Positions 7,932 to 16,410 of a DNA stretch of 64,000 nt are shown here, piece after piece. Below the pieces are notes generated by a model. That model made no database searches, was not told where the DNA came from, and was given only the letters and a program-made list of their open reading frames with translations. The position numbers and the translations under genes are program-made. Each line of letters starts with the position of its first letter. Within the stretch, counting starts at the first letter, position 1. The DNA is from Anianibacter sp965662745 (GTDB taxonomy: Bacteria; Pseudomonadota; Alphaproteobacteria; Rhodobacterales; Rhodobacteraceae), in NCBI GenBank assembly GCA_965662745.1, contig CBFIJK010000011.1:1-64000 (forward strand), in the 5' to 3' direction.

Positions 7932-9235
7932 CCGACGCTCCGATAGGTGATGGGCGGCAAGTCTGGCAGGGAATCCCCAAGGCTGAATGCTGCGGCCACG
8001 GTTTCCGCAGCGCGGTCGGCAGCGTCCTCGCTCGCCGCGTGAATCACGGCCAAAGCTTCGCCCTCGCCGATCTCATCGCCCAGCGCCATGATGCCCGACA
8101 GCCCGACCGACGGGTCGATCCGATCATCGGCGCGTAGACGCCCGCCGCCCAAATGCACCACCGCCTCGCCCAGCGCGCGCCCGTCGATGGCGGTGACATA
8201 GCCGCGCCGGGTCGCGCGCACGGCGCGTTCGACGCGCGCGCCGGGCAAGCGGTCGCGCCAGCGGTCCACGAAATCGGACGGTCCGCCCATTTCGGCCACC
8301 ATCTTGCCGAAGCGTTCGGCGGCCGCGCCGCTTTCGATCGTCTGGCGGATCAGCGTCGCGCCCTCGCGCCGGTCCTCGGCCATCCCGGCAAGGCGCAAGA
8401 GCTCTCCACCCAGATCGGCGGTCAGGTCGCACAGCGCCGTGTCGGTCTCATGGCCCGTCAGCGCCTCCATGACTTCCATCACCTCAAGCGCATTTCCGGC
8501 GGCGGGCGCGACGGGCTGGTTCATGTCGGTGATCAGCGCCGAAGTCGGGCAGCCCGCGCCGTTCGCCGTGGACACCAGCGCCTCGGCCAGCGCGGTCGCG
8601 TCCTCCATCGTCTGCATGAACGCGCCCGAGCCGATCTTGACGTCAAGGACCAGCGCCTCAAGTCCCGCAGCCAGCTTTTTCGACAAGATGGACGCGGTGA
8701 TCAGATCGAGGCTTTCAACTGTGCCGGTCACATCGCGCACCGCATACAGCCGCTTGTCTGCAGGCGCGATCCGGCCCGAAGCGGCGACGATGGCGCAGCC
8801 GGCGCTTTCCACGATCCGGCGCAGGCGCGCCTCATCGCCTTCAACCGAGAGCCCCGGAATGGACTCCAGCTTGTCGAGTGTGCCGCCCGTATGCCCCAGC
8901 CCGCGGCCCGATATCATCGGAACATAGGTGCCAAGCGCCGCGAGCGCGGGCGCGAGGATCAGCGATACGCAATCTCCGACGCCGCCGGTGGAGTGCTTGT
9001 CGATTACCGGCCCCGGCAAATCCCACTGCAGCACCTGCCCGCTGTCGCGCATGGCGGTCGTCAGGGCGATGCGGTCATCCTCGGACAGCGCCTTGAGGCA
9101 CACGCCCATCGCGAAGGCCCCGGCCTGTTCATCGCTGACGCTGCCATCGGCAAGCCCGGCCGCGAACCAGCCAATCGCATCACCGCCCAGCGGAGCGCCC
9201 ATGCGCAGACGCGACAGGACCGTGCGGGCATCCAT
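7928..9235 (-). CDS. deoA: Thymidine phosphorylase
   Basis: This 435-aa protein cleaves thymidine (and deoxyuridine) with phosphate to give the base and deoxyribose-1-phosphate. The family signature SGRGLGHTGGTLDKLESIPG is intact, preceded by the phosphate-binding KHSTGGVGD. The three-domain length matches the family. It starts 6 bp after the cdd stop and overlaps deoB by 4 bp. With Cdd it forms the pyrimidine branch of the operon. Confidence 0.96.
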   Translation of the reverse strand: MDARTVLSRLRMGAPLGGDAIGWFAAGLADGSVSDEQAGAFAMGVCLKALSEDDRIALTTAMRDSGQVLQWDLPGPVIDKHSTGGVGDCVSLILAPALAALGTYVPMISGRGLGHTGGTLDKLESIPGLSVEGDEARLRRIVESAGCAIVAASGRIAPADKRLYAVRDVTGTVESLDLITASILSKKLAAGLEALVLDVKIGSGAFMQTMEDATALAEALVSTANGAGCPTSALITDMNQPVAPAAGNALEVMEVMEALTGHETDTALCDLTADLGGELLRLAGMAEDRREGATLIRQTIESGAAAERFGKMVAEMGGPSDFVDRWRDRLPGARVERAVRATRRGYVTAIDGRALGEAVVHLGGGRLRADDRIDPSVGLSGIMALGDEIGEGEALAVIHAASEDAADRAAETVAAAFSLGDSLPDLPPITYRSVG

Positions 9236-9241
9236 CCGGGA

Positions 9242-9634
9242 TCAGGCCCCGTCCATGTGCCCGCGCGTGAACACGCCGGGGATCAGATCGGCCACCGCAC
9301 CGCTGGTTTCCGCACCGCCCGTCGTGGCCATTGTGATCTGCGCCAGGGGGCCGGCAAATTCCGCCAACTTTTGACGGCAACCGCCGCAGGGCGGCACCGG
9401 ATCGGGGCTGTCGGCGATCACAGCAACTTCGGCGATCACCGTTTCACCATCCGCGATCATCGCCGCGATGGCCCCCGCCTCGGCGCAGGTGCCTTCCGGG
9501 TATGCGACGTTTTCCACGTTGCACCCGGCATAGACCTTGCCGTTCGCGCCAAGGATGGCCGCGCCAACCTTGAAGTTGGAATACGGCGCATAGGCATTTT
9601 CGCGTACCGCGCGTGCCGCGTCGATCAGGCTCAT
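9242..9634 (-). CDS. cdd: Cytidine deaminase
   Basis: This 130-aa homotetrameric-type enzyme deaminates cytidine and deoxycytidine to (deoxy)uridine. The zinc site is complete: CAEAGAI (C50, E52) and PCGGCRQ (C83, C86). The start at 9634 (MSLIDAARAVRENAYAPYSNF) is preceded by AGAGGGGA on the minus strand. The longer open frame to 9769 has no such support. It is the first gene of the salvage operon, and the promoter should lie in 9635-9893, shared with the divergent malic enzyme gene. Confidence 0.94.
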   Translation of the reverse strand: MSLIDAARAVRENAYAPYSNFKVGAAILGANGKVYAGCNVENVAYPEGTCAEAGAIAAMIADGETVIAEVAVIADSPDPVPPCGGCRQKLAEFAGPLAQITMATTGGAETSGAVADLIPGVFTRGHMDGA

Positions 9635-9852
9635 ATCTCGTCCCCTCTTGCTTGGCCCAAGCCTGATGCGGCGCGCGCGGAGGCGCAAGGGGTCACGCGG
9701 CGTCCGGGCGTCTGGCGGATCTGCCGGGGACATCCAAATTGAGAGCATTGCAGTTCCGAGGGCCCGCATAAATCATTCCCCTTCACGGCGCGGTCATGGT
9801 ACGCGCCTCGGTGAAGTGGTGCCCGACGGATGCATATCGCTGCGCGCCATTT

Positions 9853-9870
9853 TAGTTTAACGTTAAACTA
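9853..9870. promoter_or_regulatory. Perfect 18-bp palindrome, probable operator
   Basis: TAGTTTAACGTTAAACTA equals its own reverse complement over all 18 bases. It lies 23 bp upstream of the malic enzyme start codon, inside a 259-bp divergent intergenic region. Its AT-rich symmetry in GC-rich DNA is typical of a dimeric repressor site. I do not recognise the regulator. Confidence 0.6.
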
Positions 9871-9893
9871 CTTTCCGACCGGGAGACGGCATA

Positions 9894-12173
9894 ATGAGCG
9901 ACCCAAGGCAGGATGCGTTCCGCGAGACGGCGCTGAACTATCACGAATTTCCGCGCCCGGGGAAGCTGGCGATCCAGGCGACGAAGCCCTTGGCGAACGG
10001 CCGCGACCTGTCGCTGGCCTACTCCCCAGGCGTGGCCGAGGCCTGTCTTGAGATCAAGGCCGACAGCGCGAATGCGCTGCGCTACACGGCGCGCGGCAAC
10101 CTTGTCGCGGTTGTCACCAATGGCACGGCGGTTCTGGGTCTTGGCAATATCGGCGCGCTGGCCTCGAAACCGGTGATGGAAGGCAAGGCGGTCCTTTTCA
10201 AGAAATTCGCCAATATCGACTGTTTCGACATCGAGGTGGACGAATCCGATCCTGAAAAGCTCGCTGATATCGTCTGCGCGCTGGAGCCGACCTTCGGGGC
10301 GATCAACCTTGAAGACATCAAGGCGCCCGATTGTTTCATCGTTGAACGGATTTGCCGCGAACGGATGAACATCCCCGTCTTCCACGACGATCAGCACGGC
10401 ACTGCCATCGTCGTTGGTGCCGCAGCCACCAATGCGCTGCGCGTTGCAGGCAAGGAGTTTTCGCAGATCAAGGTCGTCTCCACCGGTGGCGGCGCAGCGG
10501 GGATTGCCTGTCTCGACATGCTGCTGAAACTGGGCGTGAAGCGCGAGAACGTCTTTCTGTGCGACTTGCACGGGCTGGTCCATGAAGGCCGCGAGATCGA
10601 CATGACCGATCAGAAGGCCGCTTATGCGCAGCCAGGCGGGCTGAAAGAGCTTGGCGAAGTCATCGACGGCGCAGACCTGTTCCTGGGCCTTTCGGGCCCC
10701 AATGTCCTGAAGCCCGAGATGGTCGCCAAGATGGCAAAACGCCCGATCATCTTCGCGCTTGCCAATCCGAACCCCGAGATCATGCCGGACGCCGCGCGCG
10801 AAATCGCGCCGGATGCGATCTTCGCAACGGGGCGGTCCGACTATCCCAACCAGGTGAATAACGTCCTGTGCTTTCCGTTCATCTTTCGCGGTGCGCTGGA
10901 TGTCGGGGCGACGACGATCAACGACGAGATGAAGATCGCCTGCATCGAGGGGATCGCCGCCCTCGCCCGCGCCACCACCAGCGCCGAGGCCGCCGCCGCC
11001 TATCAGGGCGAACAGCTATCCTTCGGCGCCGATTACCTGATCCCCAAGCCCTTCGATCCGCGCCTGATGGGCGTGGTGGCCAGTTCCGTGGCCCGCGCGG
11101 CGATGGAGTCGGGCGTGGCGACGAAGACCATTGACGATCTCGACGCCTACAAGCGCCAGCTTGACGGGTCGGTCTTCCGATCTGCGCTGATCATGCGCCC
11201 CGTCTTCGACGCCGCCGCCACCGCCAATCGCCGTATCGTCTTTACCGAAGGCGAAGATGAGCGTGTCCTGCGCGCCGCGAATGCGATGATCGAGGAAACC
11301 ACCGACGTTCCCATTCTGATCGGCCGCCCCGAGGTGATCGAGCAGCGCGCAGAACGCGCAGGTCTTGCGATCCGGCCCGGCACCGATTTCGAACTGGTGA
11401 ACCCCGAGAACGATCCGCGCTATCGCGACTACTGGACAACCTATCACTCAGTCATGGAACGGCGCGGTGTCACCCCCGATCTGGCGCGCGCGATCATGCG
11501 CACGAATACCACCGCGATCGGTGCGGTCATGGTCCACCGCGAAGAGGCCGACAGCATGATCTGCGGCACCTTCGGCCAATACCTGTGGCATTTGAACTAT
11601 GTCACGCAGGTGCTTGGCACCAAGACGCTGCACCCCGTTGGCGCGCTCTCGCTGATGATCCTGGAAGATGGCCCGCTTTTCGTGGCCGACACGCAGGTGC
11701 ATCCCGATCCGACGCCAGAGCAGCTTGCAGAGACGGTGATTTCCGCCGCGCGCCATGTGCGCCGCTTCGGGGTGTCGCCGCGTATCGCGCTCTGCTCACA
11801 TTCCCAGTTTGGCAATCTCGACGTCGACAGCGGCCGCCGGATGCGAGGGGCGCTGGAGATTCTCGACAGAATGCCGCGCGACTTCGAATATGAGGGCGAG
11901 ATGCACAGCGATGCCGCGCTCGACCCGGAATTGCGCGCGCGCAATTTCCCGAATGCGCGCTTTGAAGGGGCGGCGAACGTGCTGATCTTCGCTTCGACAG
12001 ATGCAGCCTCTGGCGTGCGCAACATTCTCAAGATGAAAGCCGCAGGGCTGGAAGTTGGGCCGATCCTGATGGGCATGGGCAACCGGGCACATATCGTGAC
12101 GCCCTCGATCACCGCGCGGGGGCTTTTGAACATGTCCGCGCTCGCCGGAACGCCGGTGGCGCATTACGGCTAG
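9894..12173 (+). CDS. maeB: NADP-type malic enzyme with C-terminal phosphotransacetylase-like domain
   Basis: This 759-aa protein decarboxylates malate to pyruvate with reduction of NAD(P). The N-terminal malic domain (about 1-160) has SLAYSPGVAEACLEI. The NAD-binding domain (about 165-400) carries STGGGAAGIACLDMLLKLG. The C-terminal third (about 430-755) is a phosphotransacetylase-like regulatory domain (FTEGEDERVLRAA...HPVGALSLMILEDGP), typical of the large MaeB-type enzymes, in which it binds acetyl-CoA rather than catalysing. Cofactor preference cannot be read from the sequence. The start ATG is 23 bp after the palindrome at 9853-9870. Its stop overlaps the convergent Hint gene by 4 bp. 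Confidence 0.93.
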   Translation: MSDPRQDAFRETALNYHEFPRPGKLAIQATKPLANGRDLSLAYSPGVAEACLEIKADSANALRYTARGNLVAVVTNGTAVLGLGNIGALASKPVMEGKAVLFKKFANIDCFDIEVDESDPEKLADIVCALEPTFGAINLEDIKAPDCFIVERICRERMNIPVFHDDQHGTAIVVGAAATNALRVAGKEFSQIKVVSTGGGAAGIACLDMLLKLGVKRENVFLCDLHGLVHEGREIDMTDQKAAYAQPGGLKELGEVIDGADLFLGLSGPNVLKPEMVAKMAKRPIIFALANPNPEIMPDAAREIAPDAIFATGRSDYPNQVNNVLCFPFIFRGALDVGATTINDEMKIACIEGIAALARATTSAEAAAAYQGEQLSFGADYLIPKPFDPRLMGVVASSVARAAMESGVATKTIDDLDAYKRQLDGSVFRSALIMRPVFDAAATANRRIVFTEGEDERVLRAANAMIEETTDVPILIGRPEVIEQRAERAGLAIRPGTDFELVNPENDPRYRDYWTTYHSVMERRGVTPDLARAIMRTNTTAIGAVMVHREEADSMICGTFGQYLWHLNYVTQVLGTKTLHPVGALSLMILEDGPLFVADTQVHPDPTPEQLAETVISAARHVRRFGVSPRIALCSHSQFGNLDVDSGRRMRGALEILDRMPRDFEYEGEMHSDAALDPELRARNFPNARFEGAANVLIFASTDAASGVRNILKMKAAGLEVGPILMGMGNRAHIVTPSITARGLLNMSALAGTPVAHYG

Positions 12174-13126
12174 GCCGCCAGCACGCTGCGCGCGTAAAGC
12201 TGCGCCTCTTGCCGTTTCAGGACAGGGGCGCAGAGCGTGTAAGGCGATGCCGCGCAAGACGCGAACACCTCTGCATCCACGCTGTCGCGGGCGATTGAAC
12301 CTGCGCTGAGCGATTCGCAGGGCAGGCCGTTGGCAACCAGCGCGACATGCCGATCGCATAGGATGTGGTGATAATCAACGGATGCACGCGACGTGTCGAT
12401 TTGGATGCTTCGGTCGTTGACCAGTGTCACGGCGGGTGCAAGCGCCTCTGGTGTGCCGAACAGGATGTCGGCCCACTGCCCCTGAATAAGGATGCGGTGC
12501 TGCTGAGAGACCCAAAGATCGCTGTGCGGCGCCCCGGGCCCGAATGCCCCTGCGGCGATGCGGACGGGCCTGCGGTTTCGCGCAGCAATACTGCCCTCTA
12601 TCTGAAGCGAACGGCCGCCGCGCCAGCGAACGGGATGTTCCGCCCCTTTGACGTCGATCACCGTGTCAGCGGGCCCGATGTCTTCCACCGGCTTTTCTCC
12701 ACCCGTGGTCAGGATCCGTGTGCCCGAGGCAAAGCAGATCGGTGTGAAGACCTGGTAGGGAGACGAGTCGACATCCATGACCATGGCGATCATGGCCGTT
12801 GCCCAGGGTGGGCCATCCGGAAAATGGAAGAACGTGTCTCCTCCGCTTTCGAAAACGACGACATCCTTTCGGGTGCCCGTCGGAAGAACGATCCCCAGGA
12901 CACTGATCCCCGGCTGCACCCAGCCACTGCCGACATAGTTGATCGGTGCGCCATCGAAGGTGGCGACGCCATCATCGCTGTCGGACAAAAGGCCATCAAG
13001 ATCGTTGACCACGCCGTTCAGGGTACTTCCAAGCGCATTCAGAAAAAGAGTGTTCTGACCCGACAGGAAGTTCCAAGGCAGCAGAGTTCCGACATACTCT
13101 GTTACTGATAATTGTGCCTCGGCCAT
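12170..13126 (-). CDS. Hint-domain protein
   Basis: This 318-aa protein has an N-terminal region of about 125 residues without recognisable motifs, then a Hint (hedgehog/intein) module. That module starts at C131 in CFASGTRILTTGGEKPVEDI and ends with the DYHHILCDRHVALVANGLPCESL region. Such Hint_2-type proteins are abundant in Rhodobacteraceae and often carry secreted or RTX-like domains upstream. Here there is no calcium repeat and no obvious signal peptide. The module may self-process at C131, but whether it is active is not visible. It is convergent with maeB and overlaps it by 4 bp. Confidence 0.8.
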   Translation of the reverse strand: MAEAQLSVTEYVGTLLPWNFLSGQNTLFLNALGSTLNGVVNDLDGLLSDSDDGVATFDGAPINYVGSGWVQPGISVLGIVLPTGTRKDVVVFESGGDTFFHFPDGPPWATAMIAMVMDVDSSPYQVFTPICFASGTRILTTGGEKPVEDIGPADTVIDVKGAEHPVRWRGGRSLQIEGSIAARNRRPVRIAAGAFGPGAPHSDLWVSQQHRILIQGQWADILFGTPEALAPAVTLVNDRSIQIDTSRASVDYHHILCDRHVALVANGLPCESLSAGSIARDSVDAEVFASCAASPYTLCAPVLKRQEAQLYARSVLAA

Positions 13127-13283
13127 ACGGCGTTTTCCACAAATGACGGTGCCGCCAATACACGCAGCTTACACGCCCCCATGGATGCGTTGCCTCCGGA
13201 CTGGGGCATACATATGACGCAAGGCGCACATCTTCGGGGATACTCGGGAAAGTCGTAAGGTTTTCCCAAGAGACCGCTGAGTG

Positions 13284-13291
13284 TTTGCAAA
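13284..13291. promoter_or_regulatory. TTTGCAAA box 1 (PccR/ScfR-type)
   Basis: An exact copy of the palindromic TTTGCAAA half-motif recognised by short-chain fatty-acyl-CoA regulators (PccR in Rhodobacter). It is about 180 bp upstream of prpE and stands alone. Confidence 0.45.
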
Positions 13292-13324
13292 GGCCCGCGC
13301 AGAAAGCGCGAAAAGCAGTTAATA

Positions 13325-13341
13325 TTTGCACGGTTTGCAAA
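13325..13341. promoter_or_regulatory. TTTGCA / TTTGCAAA box pair 2
   Basis: TTTGCA at 13325-13330 and an exact TTTGCAAA at 13334-13341. The spacing is shorter than in the published PccR operator, so this may be a weaker or accessory site. Confidence 0.45.
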
Positions 13342-13366
13342 CTCGCGCAGACACCGGACCGCGAAA

Positions 13367-13386
13367 TGTGCAAATTTCTTTGCAAA
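13367..13386. promoter_or_regulatory. PccR-type operator (two boxes, 4-bp spacer)
   Basis: TGTGCAAA, four bases, then TTTGCAAA. This matches the TTTGCAAA-N4-TTTGCAAA operator described for PccR in Rhodobacter sphaeroides at 15 of 16 box positions. It ends 85 bp before the prpE start, where a regulator of propionyl-CoA metabolism would be expected to bind. The regulator gene is not in this window. Confidence 0.7.
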
Positions 13387-13471
13387 GGCCCTGACATCCG
13401 GCGCTAACAGGCTTGCCGTGCGTATTCTCTGCGCCGTAAACCTCGCCTCATGACGGAGGAGGAGTATCGCT

Positions 13472-15370
13472 ATGTCCAGCTATGCCGAGGTTTATGACGC
13501 CTGGAAATCGGACCCCGAGGGGTTCTGGATGGAGCAGGCCAAGGCCATCGACTGGATAACGCCCCCGTCCAAGGCGCTCTTTGACGAGAACGCGCCGATC
13601 TATGAATGGTTTTCCGACGGCGAGGTGAACACGTGCTGGAACGCGGTCGACCGCCATGTCGAAACCCGCGGGGATCAGGCGGCGATCATCTATGACAGCC
13701 CGATCACCGACACGAAGCAGACGATAACCTACCGCGAGCTTCGGGATCGCACCGCGAAGCTTGCCGGCGCGCTGTCGGCACAGGGCGTGACCAAGGGCGA
13801 CCGCGTCATCATCTACATGCCCATGGTGCCCGAAGCGGTCATCGCCATGCTCGCCGTCACGCGCATCGGCGCCATTCATTCGGTCGTCTTCGGTGGATTT
13901 GCCGCGCATGAGCTGGCCGTGCGGATCGACGACGCGACTCCCAAATGCATCATCGCCGGATCCTGCGGGATCGAGCCAGGGCGCGTTGTCGATTACAAGC
14001 CGCTTCTCGACGGGGCAATCGCGGAATCCGCGCACAAGCCCGACTTCTGCGTCATCTTCCAGCGCGACCAGAAACGCGCAGACCTGACCCCCGGCCGCGA
14101 TCACGACTGGGACTCGTTCCAAGACGGAGCCGAGCCTGCCGAATGCGTTCCCGTGAAGGGCAATGACCCGGTCTATGTCCTCTACACCTCGGGCACGACC
14201 GGACAGCCCAAGGGTGTTATCCGCCACACCGGCGGGCATCTCGTCGCGCTCCACTGGTCGATGAAGAACATCTACAATGTCGACCCGGGAGAGGTGTTCT
14301 GGGCCGCATCTGACGTCGGCTGGGTCGTGGGGCACAGCTATATCTGCTACGCCCCGCTGATCCACGGCAACACCACCATCGTCTTTGAAGGCAAACCCAT
14401 CGGCACCCCCGACGCCGGCACCTTCTGGCGCGTAATTTCCGAACACAATGTGCGGTCCTTCTTCACCGCACCGACCGCCTTTCGCGCCATCAAGCGCGAG
14501 GATCCCAAGGGTGAGTTCCTGAAACCTTACGACATCTCGTGCCTGCGCGCGCTGTATCTCGCGGGCGAACGGGCCGATCCCGACACCGTCGAATGGGCGC
14601 AGGATATCCTTGGCGTTCCGGTGATCGACCATTGGTGGCAAACGGAAACCGGCTGGCCCATCGTCAGCAGCCCCACGGGGATCGAGACGATGCCGATCAA
14701 GATCGGATCGCCTTCGGTTCCGATGCCGGGATATGATGTGCAAATCCTGGATGAGGCGGGCGAGGAAGTGCCCGCTGGCACCCTTGGCGCGATCGCCATC
14801 AAGCTGCCGCTGCCGCCCGGAACCCTGCCGACCCTCTGGAACGCTGAAGACCGGTTCCGCAAATCCTATCTCGACCACTTCCCCGGATATTACGAGACCG
14901 GCGATGCGGGCATGAAGGACAAAGACGGCTATCTGTGGATCATGGCGCGCACCGATGACGTCATCAACGTCGCGGGTCATCGCCTGTCCACCGGCGCGAT
15001 GGAAGAGGTACTGGCCGCCCACCCAGACGTGGCTGAATGCGCCGTGATCGGCGTCGCGGATGAGCTGAAAGGCCAGCTTCCCATGGGGTTCGTCTGTCTG
15101 ACAAAGGGCGTGAACCGCCCGCACGAGGAGATCGTGAAGGAATGCGTCAAGATGGTGCGTGACCAGATCGGCCCGGTCGCGGCCTTCAAGCTGGCGGTCG
15201 TCGTGGACCGTCTGCCGAAGACCCGATCAGGCAAGATCCTGCGCCGCACCATGGTTCAGATCGCCGATGGCGAGGACGCGAAAGTGCCCGCGACAATCGA
15301 CGATCCCGCGATCCTCGACGAGATCACGAAGGCGCTGAATGGCCTAGGCTATGCAAAGGCAAAGGCCTAG
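13472..15370 (+). CDS. prpE: Propionyl-CoA synthetase
   Basis: This 632-aa ANL-superfamily enzyme activates propionate, and probably acetate or acrylate less well, to its CoA ester. It has the acetyl-/propionyl-CoA synthetase layout: the N-terminal EVYDAWKSDPEGFWMEQA cap, AMP-binding LYTSGTTGQPKGV, DHWWQTETGWP in the acyl pocket, and the lysine in KTRSGKILRRT, which protein acetylases commonly modify. The sirtuin at 23390 is a candidate for reversing that. A strong GGAGGAG precedes the ATG. The upstream TTTGCAAA boxes suggest induction by propionyl-CoA. The stop overlaps the convergent DUF421 gene by 4 bp. Confidence 0.92.
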   Translation: MSSYAEVYDAWKSDPEGFWMEQAKAIDWITPPSKALFDENAPIYEWFSDGEVNTCWNAVDRHVETRGDQAAIIYDSPITDTKQTITYRELRDRTAKLAGALSAQGVTKGDRVIIYMPMVPEAVIAMLAVTRIGAIHSVVFGGFAAHELAVRIDDATPKCIIAGSCGIEPGRVVDYKPLLDGAIAESAHKPDFCVIFQRDQKRADLTPGRDHDWDSFQDGAEPAECVPVKGNDPVYVLYTSGTTGQPKGVIRHTGGHLVALHWSMKNIYNVDPGEVFWAASDVGWVVGHSYICYAPLIHGNTTIVFEGKPIGTPDAGTFWRVISEHNVRSFFTAPTAFRAIKREDPKGEFLKPYDISCLRALYLAGERADPDTVEWAQDILGVPVIDHWWQTETGWPIVSSPTGIETMPIKIGSPSVPMPGYDVQILDEAGEEVPAGTLGAIAIKLPLPPGTLPTLWNAEDRFRKSYLDHFPGYYETGDAGMKDKDGYLWIMARTDDVINVAGHRLSTGAMEEVLAAHPDVAECAVIGVADELKGQLPMGFVCLTKGVNRPHEEIVKECVKMVRDQIGPVAAFKLAVVVDRLPKTRSGKILRRTMVQIADGEDAKVPATIDDPAILDEITKALNGLGYAKAKA

Positions 15371-15867
15371 CGGCGTACGTCTTCCAGGATCTCGGACGGC
15401 TCTGCATCCTTTGCGGGGCCGTGCAAGACGCTGACATCGCCGGTTGATTCAACCACGACCCACCGCACATCGCTGAAACGATGAACATTGGCCGCGCGCA
15501 GCTTGGCCAGCAGATCGGCGCGCGTCATGTTCGCCGAAACAAGGTTCTCATATAGCACCGCGCCGTTTTCCATTACCAGAAGCGGCCTGTTGTCGATGGC
15601 CCGCTCCACGGGATTGAGCCGCGCGCGCAGCGGCGCGAGGATCATCTGAACGCCGAACAGCGCCGCAATCCCGACGAATGGCACAAGTACGGTGTTAGCA
15701 GGCGTGGTCCAGGCGCTGGCAAGGACAGAGCCGATGGCGACAGTCACCGCAAAGTCGAAGGCCGACATCTTGGAAAAGGATCGCAGGCCGAACACCCGAG
15801 CGGCGAGGATGATCGCAGCCATCATGGCCAGAGCGTGACCGGCAATGGTCAGGGCATCGGTCAGCAT
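15367..15867 (-). CDS. DUF421 (YetF-like) membrane protein
   Basis: This 166-aa protein starts with two or three membrane segments (about 1-80, MLTDALTIAGHALAMMAAII...). A soluble DUF421 domain follows, with the typical RPLLVMENGAVLYENL and NMTRADLLAKLR stretches. Family members include Bacillus YetF and YcaP, of unknown exact role. The start at 15867 is chosen because GGGGGAG precedes it on the minus strand and the family N-terminus fits. The frame stays open 77 codons further upstream, but that part is the tail of an unrelated decayed gene (15955-16371) and should not be translated as one protein. Confidence 0.85.
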   Translation of the reverse strand: MLTDALTIAGHALAMMAAIILAARVFGLRSFSKMSAFDFAVTVAIGSVLASAWTTPANTVLVPFVGIAALFGVQMILAPLRARLNPVERAIDNRPLLVMENGAVLYENLVSANMTRADLLAKLRAANVHRFSDVRWVVVESTGDVSVLHGPAKDAEPSEILEDVRR

Positions 15868-15954
15868 CGCGTTCTCCCCCGCTGGTGCAGAGCCAACACC
15901 GGGCGCAGTTGATACGTTCCCACGGGACGGCGGGTGCGGCGCCTTTGTGCGGCG

Positions 15955-16371
15955 CAGCTGCACGCCGTCCTGCAGCAGCGGCCCCACGGTCAACGCAAAT
16001 CCCGCGATATAGGCCAGCGCAAAGGTGATCACCGCCACCCAAATCGTATCCAGTGACAGGATCCCGGCGGCGACGACGATGCCCGTCACCTCGCCCATGC
16101 CGCAGCCCGATTAGCAAGACGTGACAGACCGAACGGCGCGCCGGGCCAAGCCGTCTTGCGCAATCACCTTGCGCCCCGTCTTGCGGGAAAGCCAGCGGCC
16201 CACCGGTCCCGAATAAAGAACGGTCAGGTCTCAAACGAGCCTCATGAGCGGCATGTGATGGGCATTGGGACCGCGCAGATCGCGGATGACGCAGATCAAG
16301 CAGGGGATCGTCAACGCGGCCCAGACCGCCAGAGTGACCGCGCTTGACAGGATCGCTTGCAACGTCTCCAT
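15955..16371 (-). pseudogene. DUF4396-like membrane protein, broken by two in-frame stops and C-terminal loss
   Basis: A single minus-strand frame from ATG 16371 reads METLQAILSSAVTLAVWAAL, then HHMPLMRLV, TGA (16231-16233), DLTVLYSGPVGRWLSRKTGR, then TSC, TAA (16111-16113), SGCGMGEVTGIVV and ALTVGPLLQDGV. With W in place of TGA and Y or L in place of TAA, this matches the layout of DUF4396 membrane proteins as I remember it (membrane segment, LYSGP, SGCG, TVGPL-QDG). The C-terminal part of the family is missing, and the frame runs by chance into the DUF421 leader. Two nonsense codons in one otherwise intact frame argue for a recent pseudogene. Confidence 0.6.
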
Positions 16372-16410
16372 GCCCCCCGAACGCGCAATTTCAATGCGCG
16401 TTCCTCGGGA

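Larger units (their letters stand above)
13127..13471. other. Intergenic regulatory region upstream of prpE
   Basis: These 345 bp separate the divergent Hint and prpE genes. I see no convincing gene here. The right half holds three groups of TTTGCAAA-like boxes, listed separately. The prpE ribosome-binding site GGAGGAG lies at about 13457-13463. A weak -35/-10 pair (TTGCCG at 13413, GTAAAC at 13436) is possible but not convincing. Confidence 0.6.

Noticed and set aside
15367..16098. A 243-aa DUF4396-DUF421 fusion protein
   Set aside because: The first 77 codons are the tail of a pseudogene. A ribosome-binding site and the family start lie at 15867.
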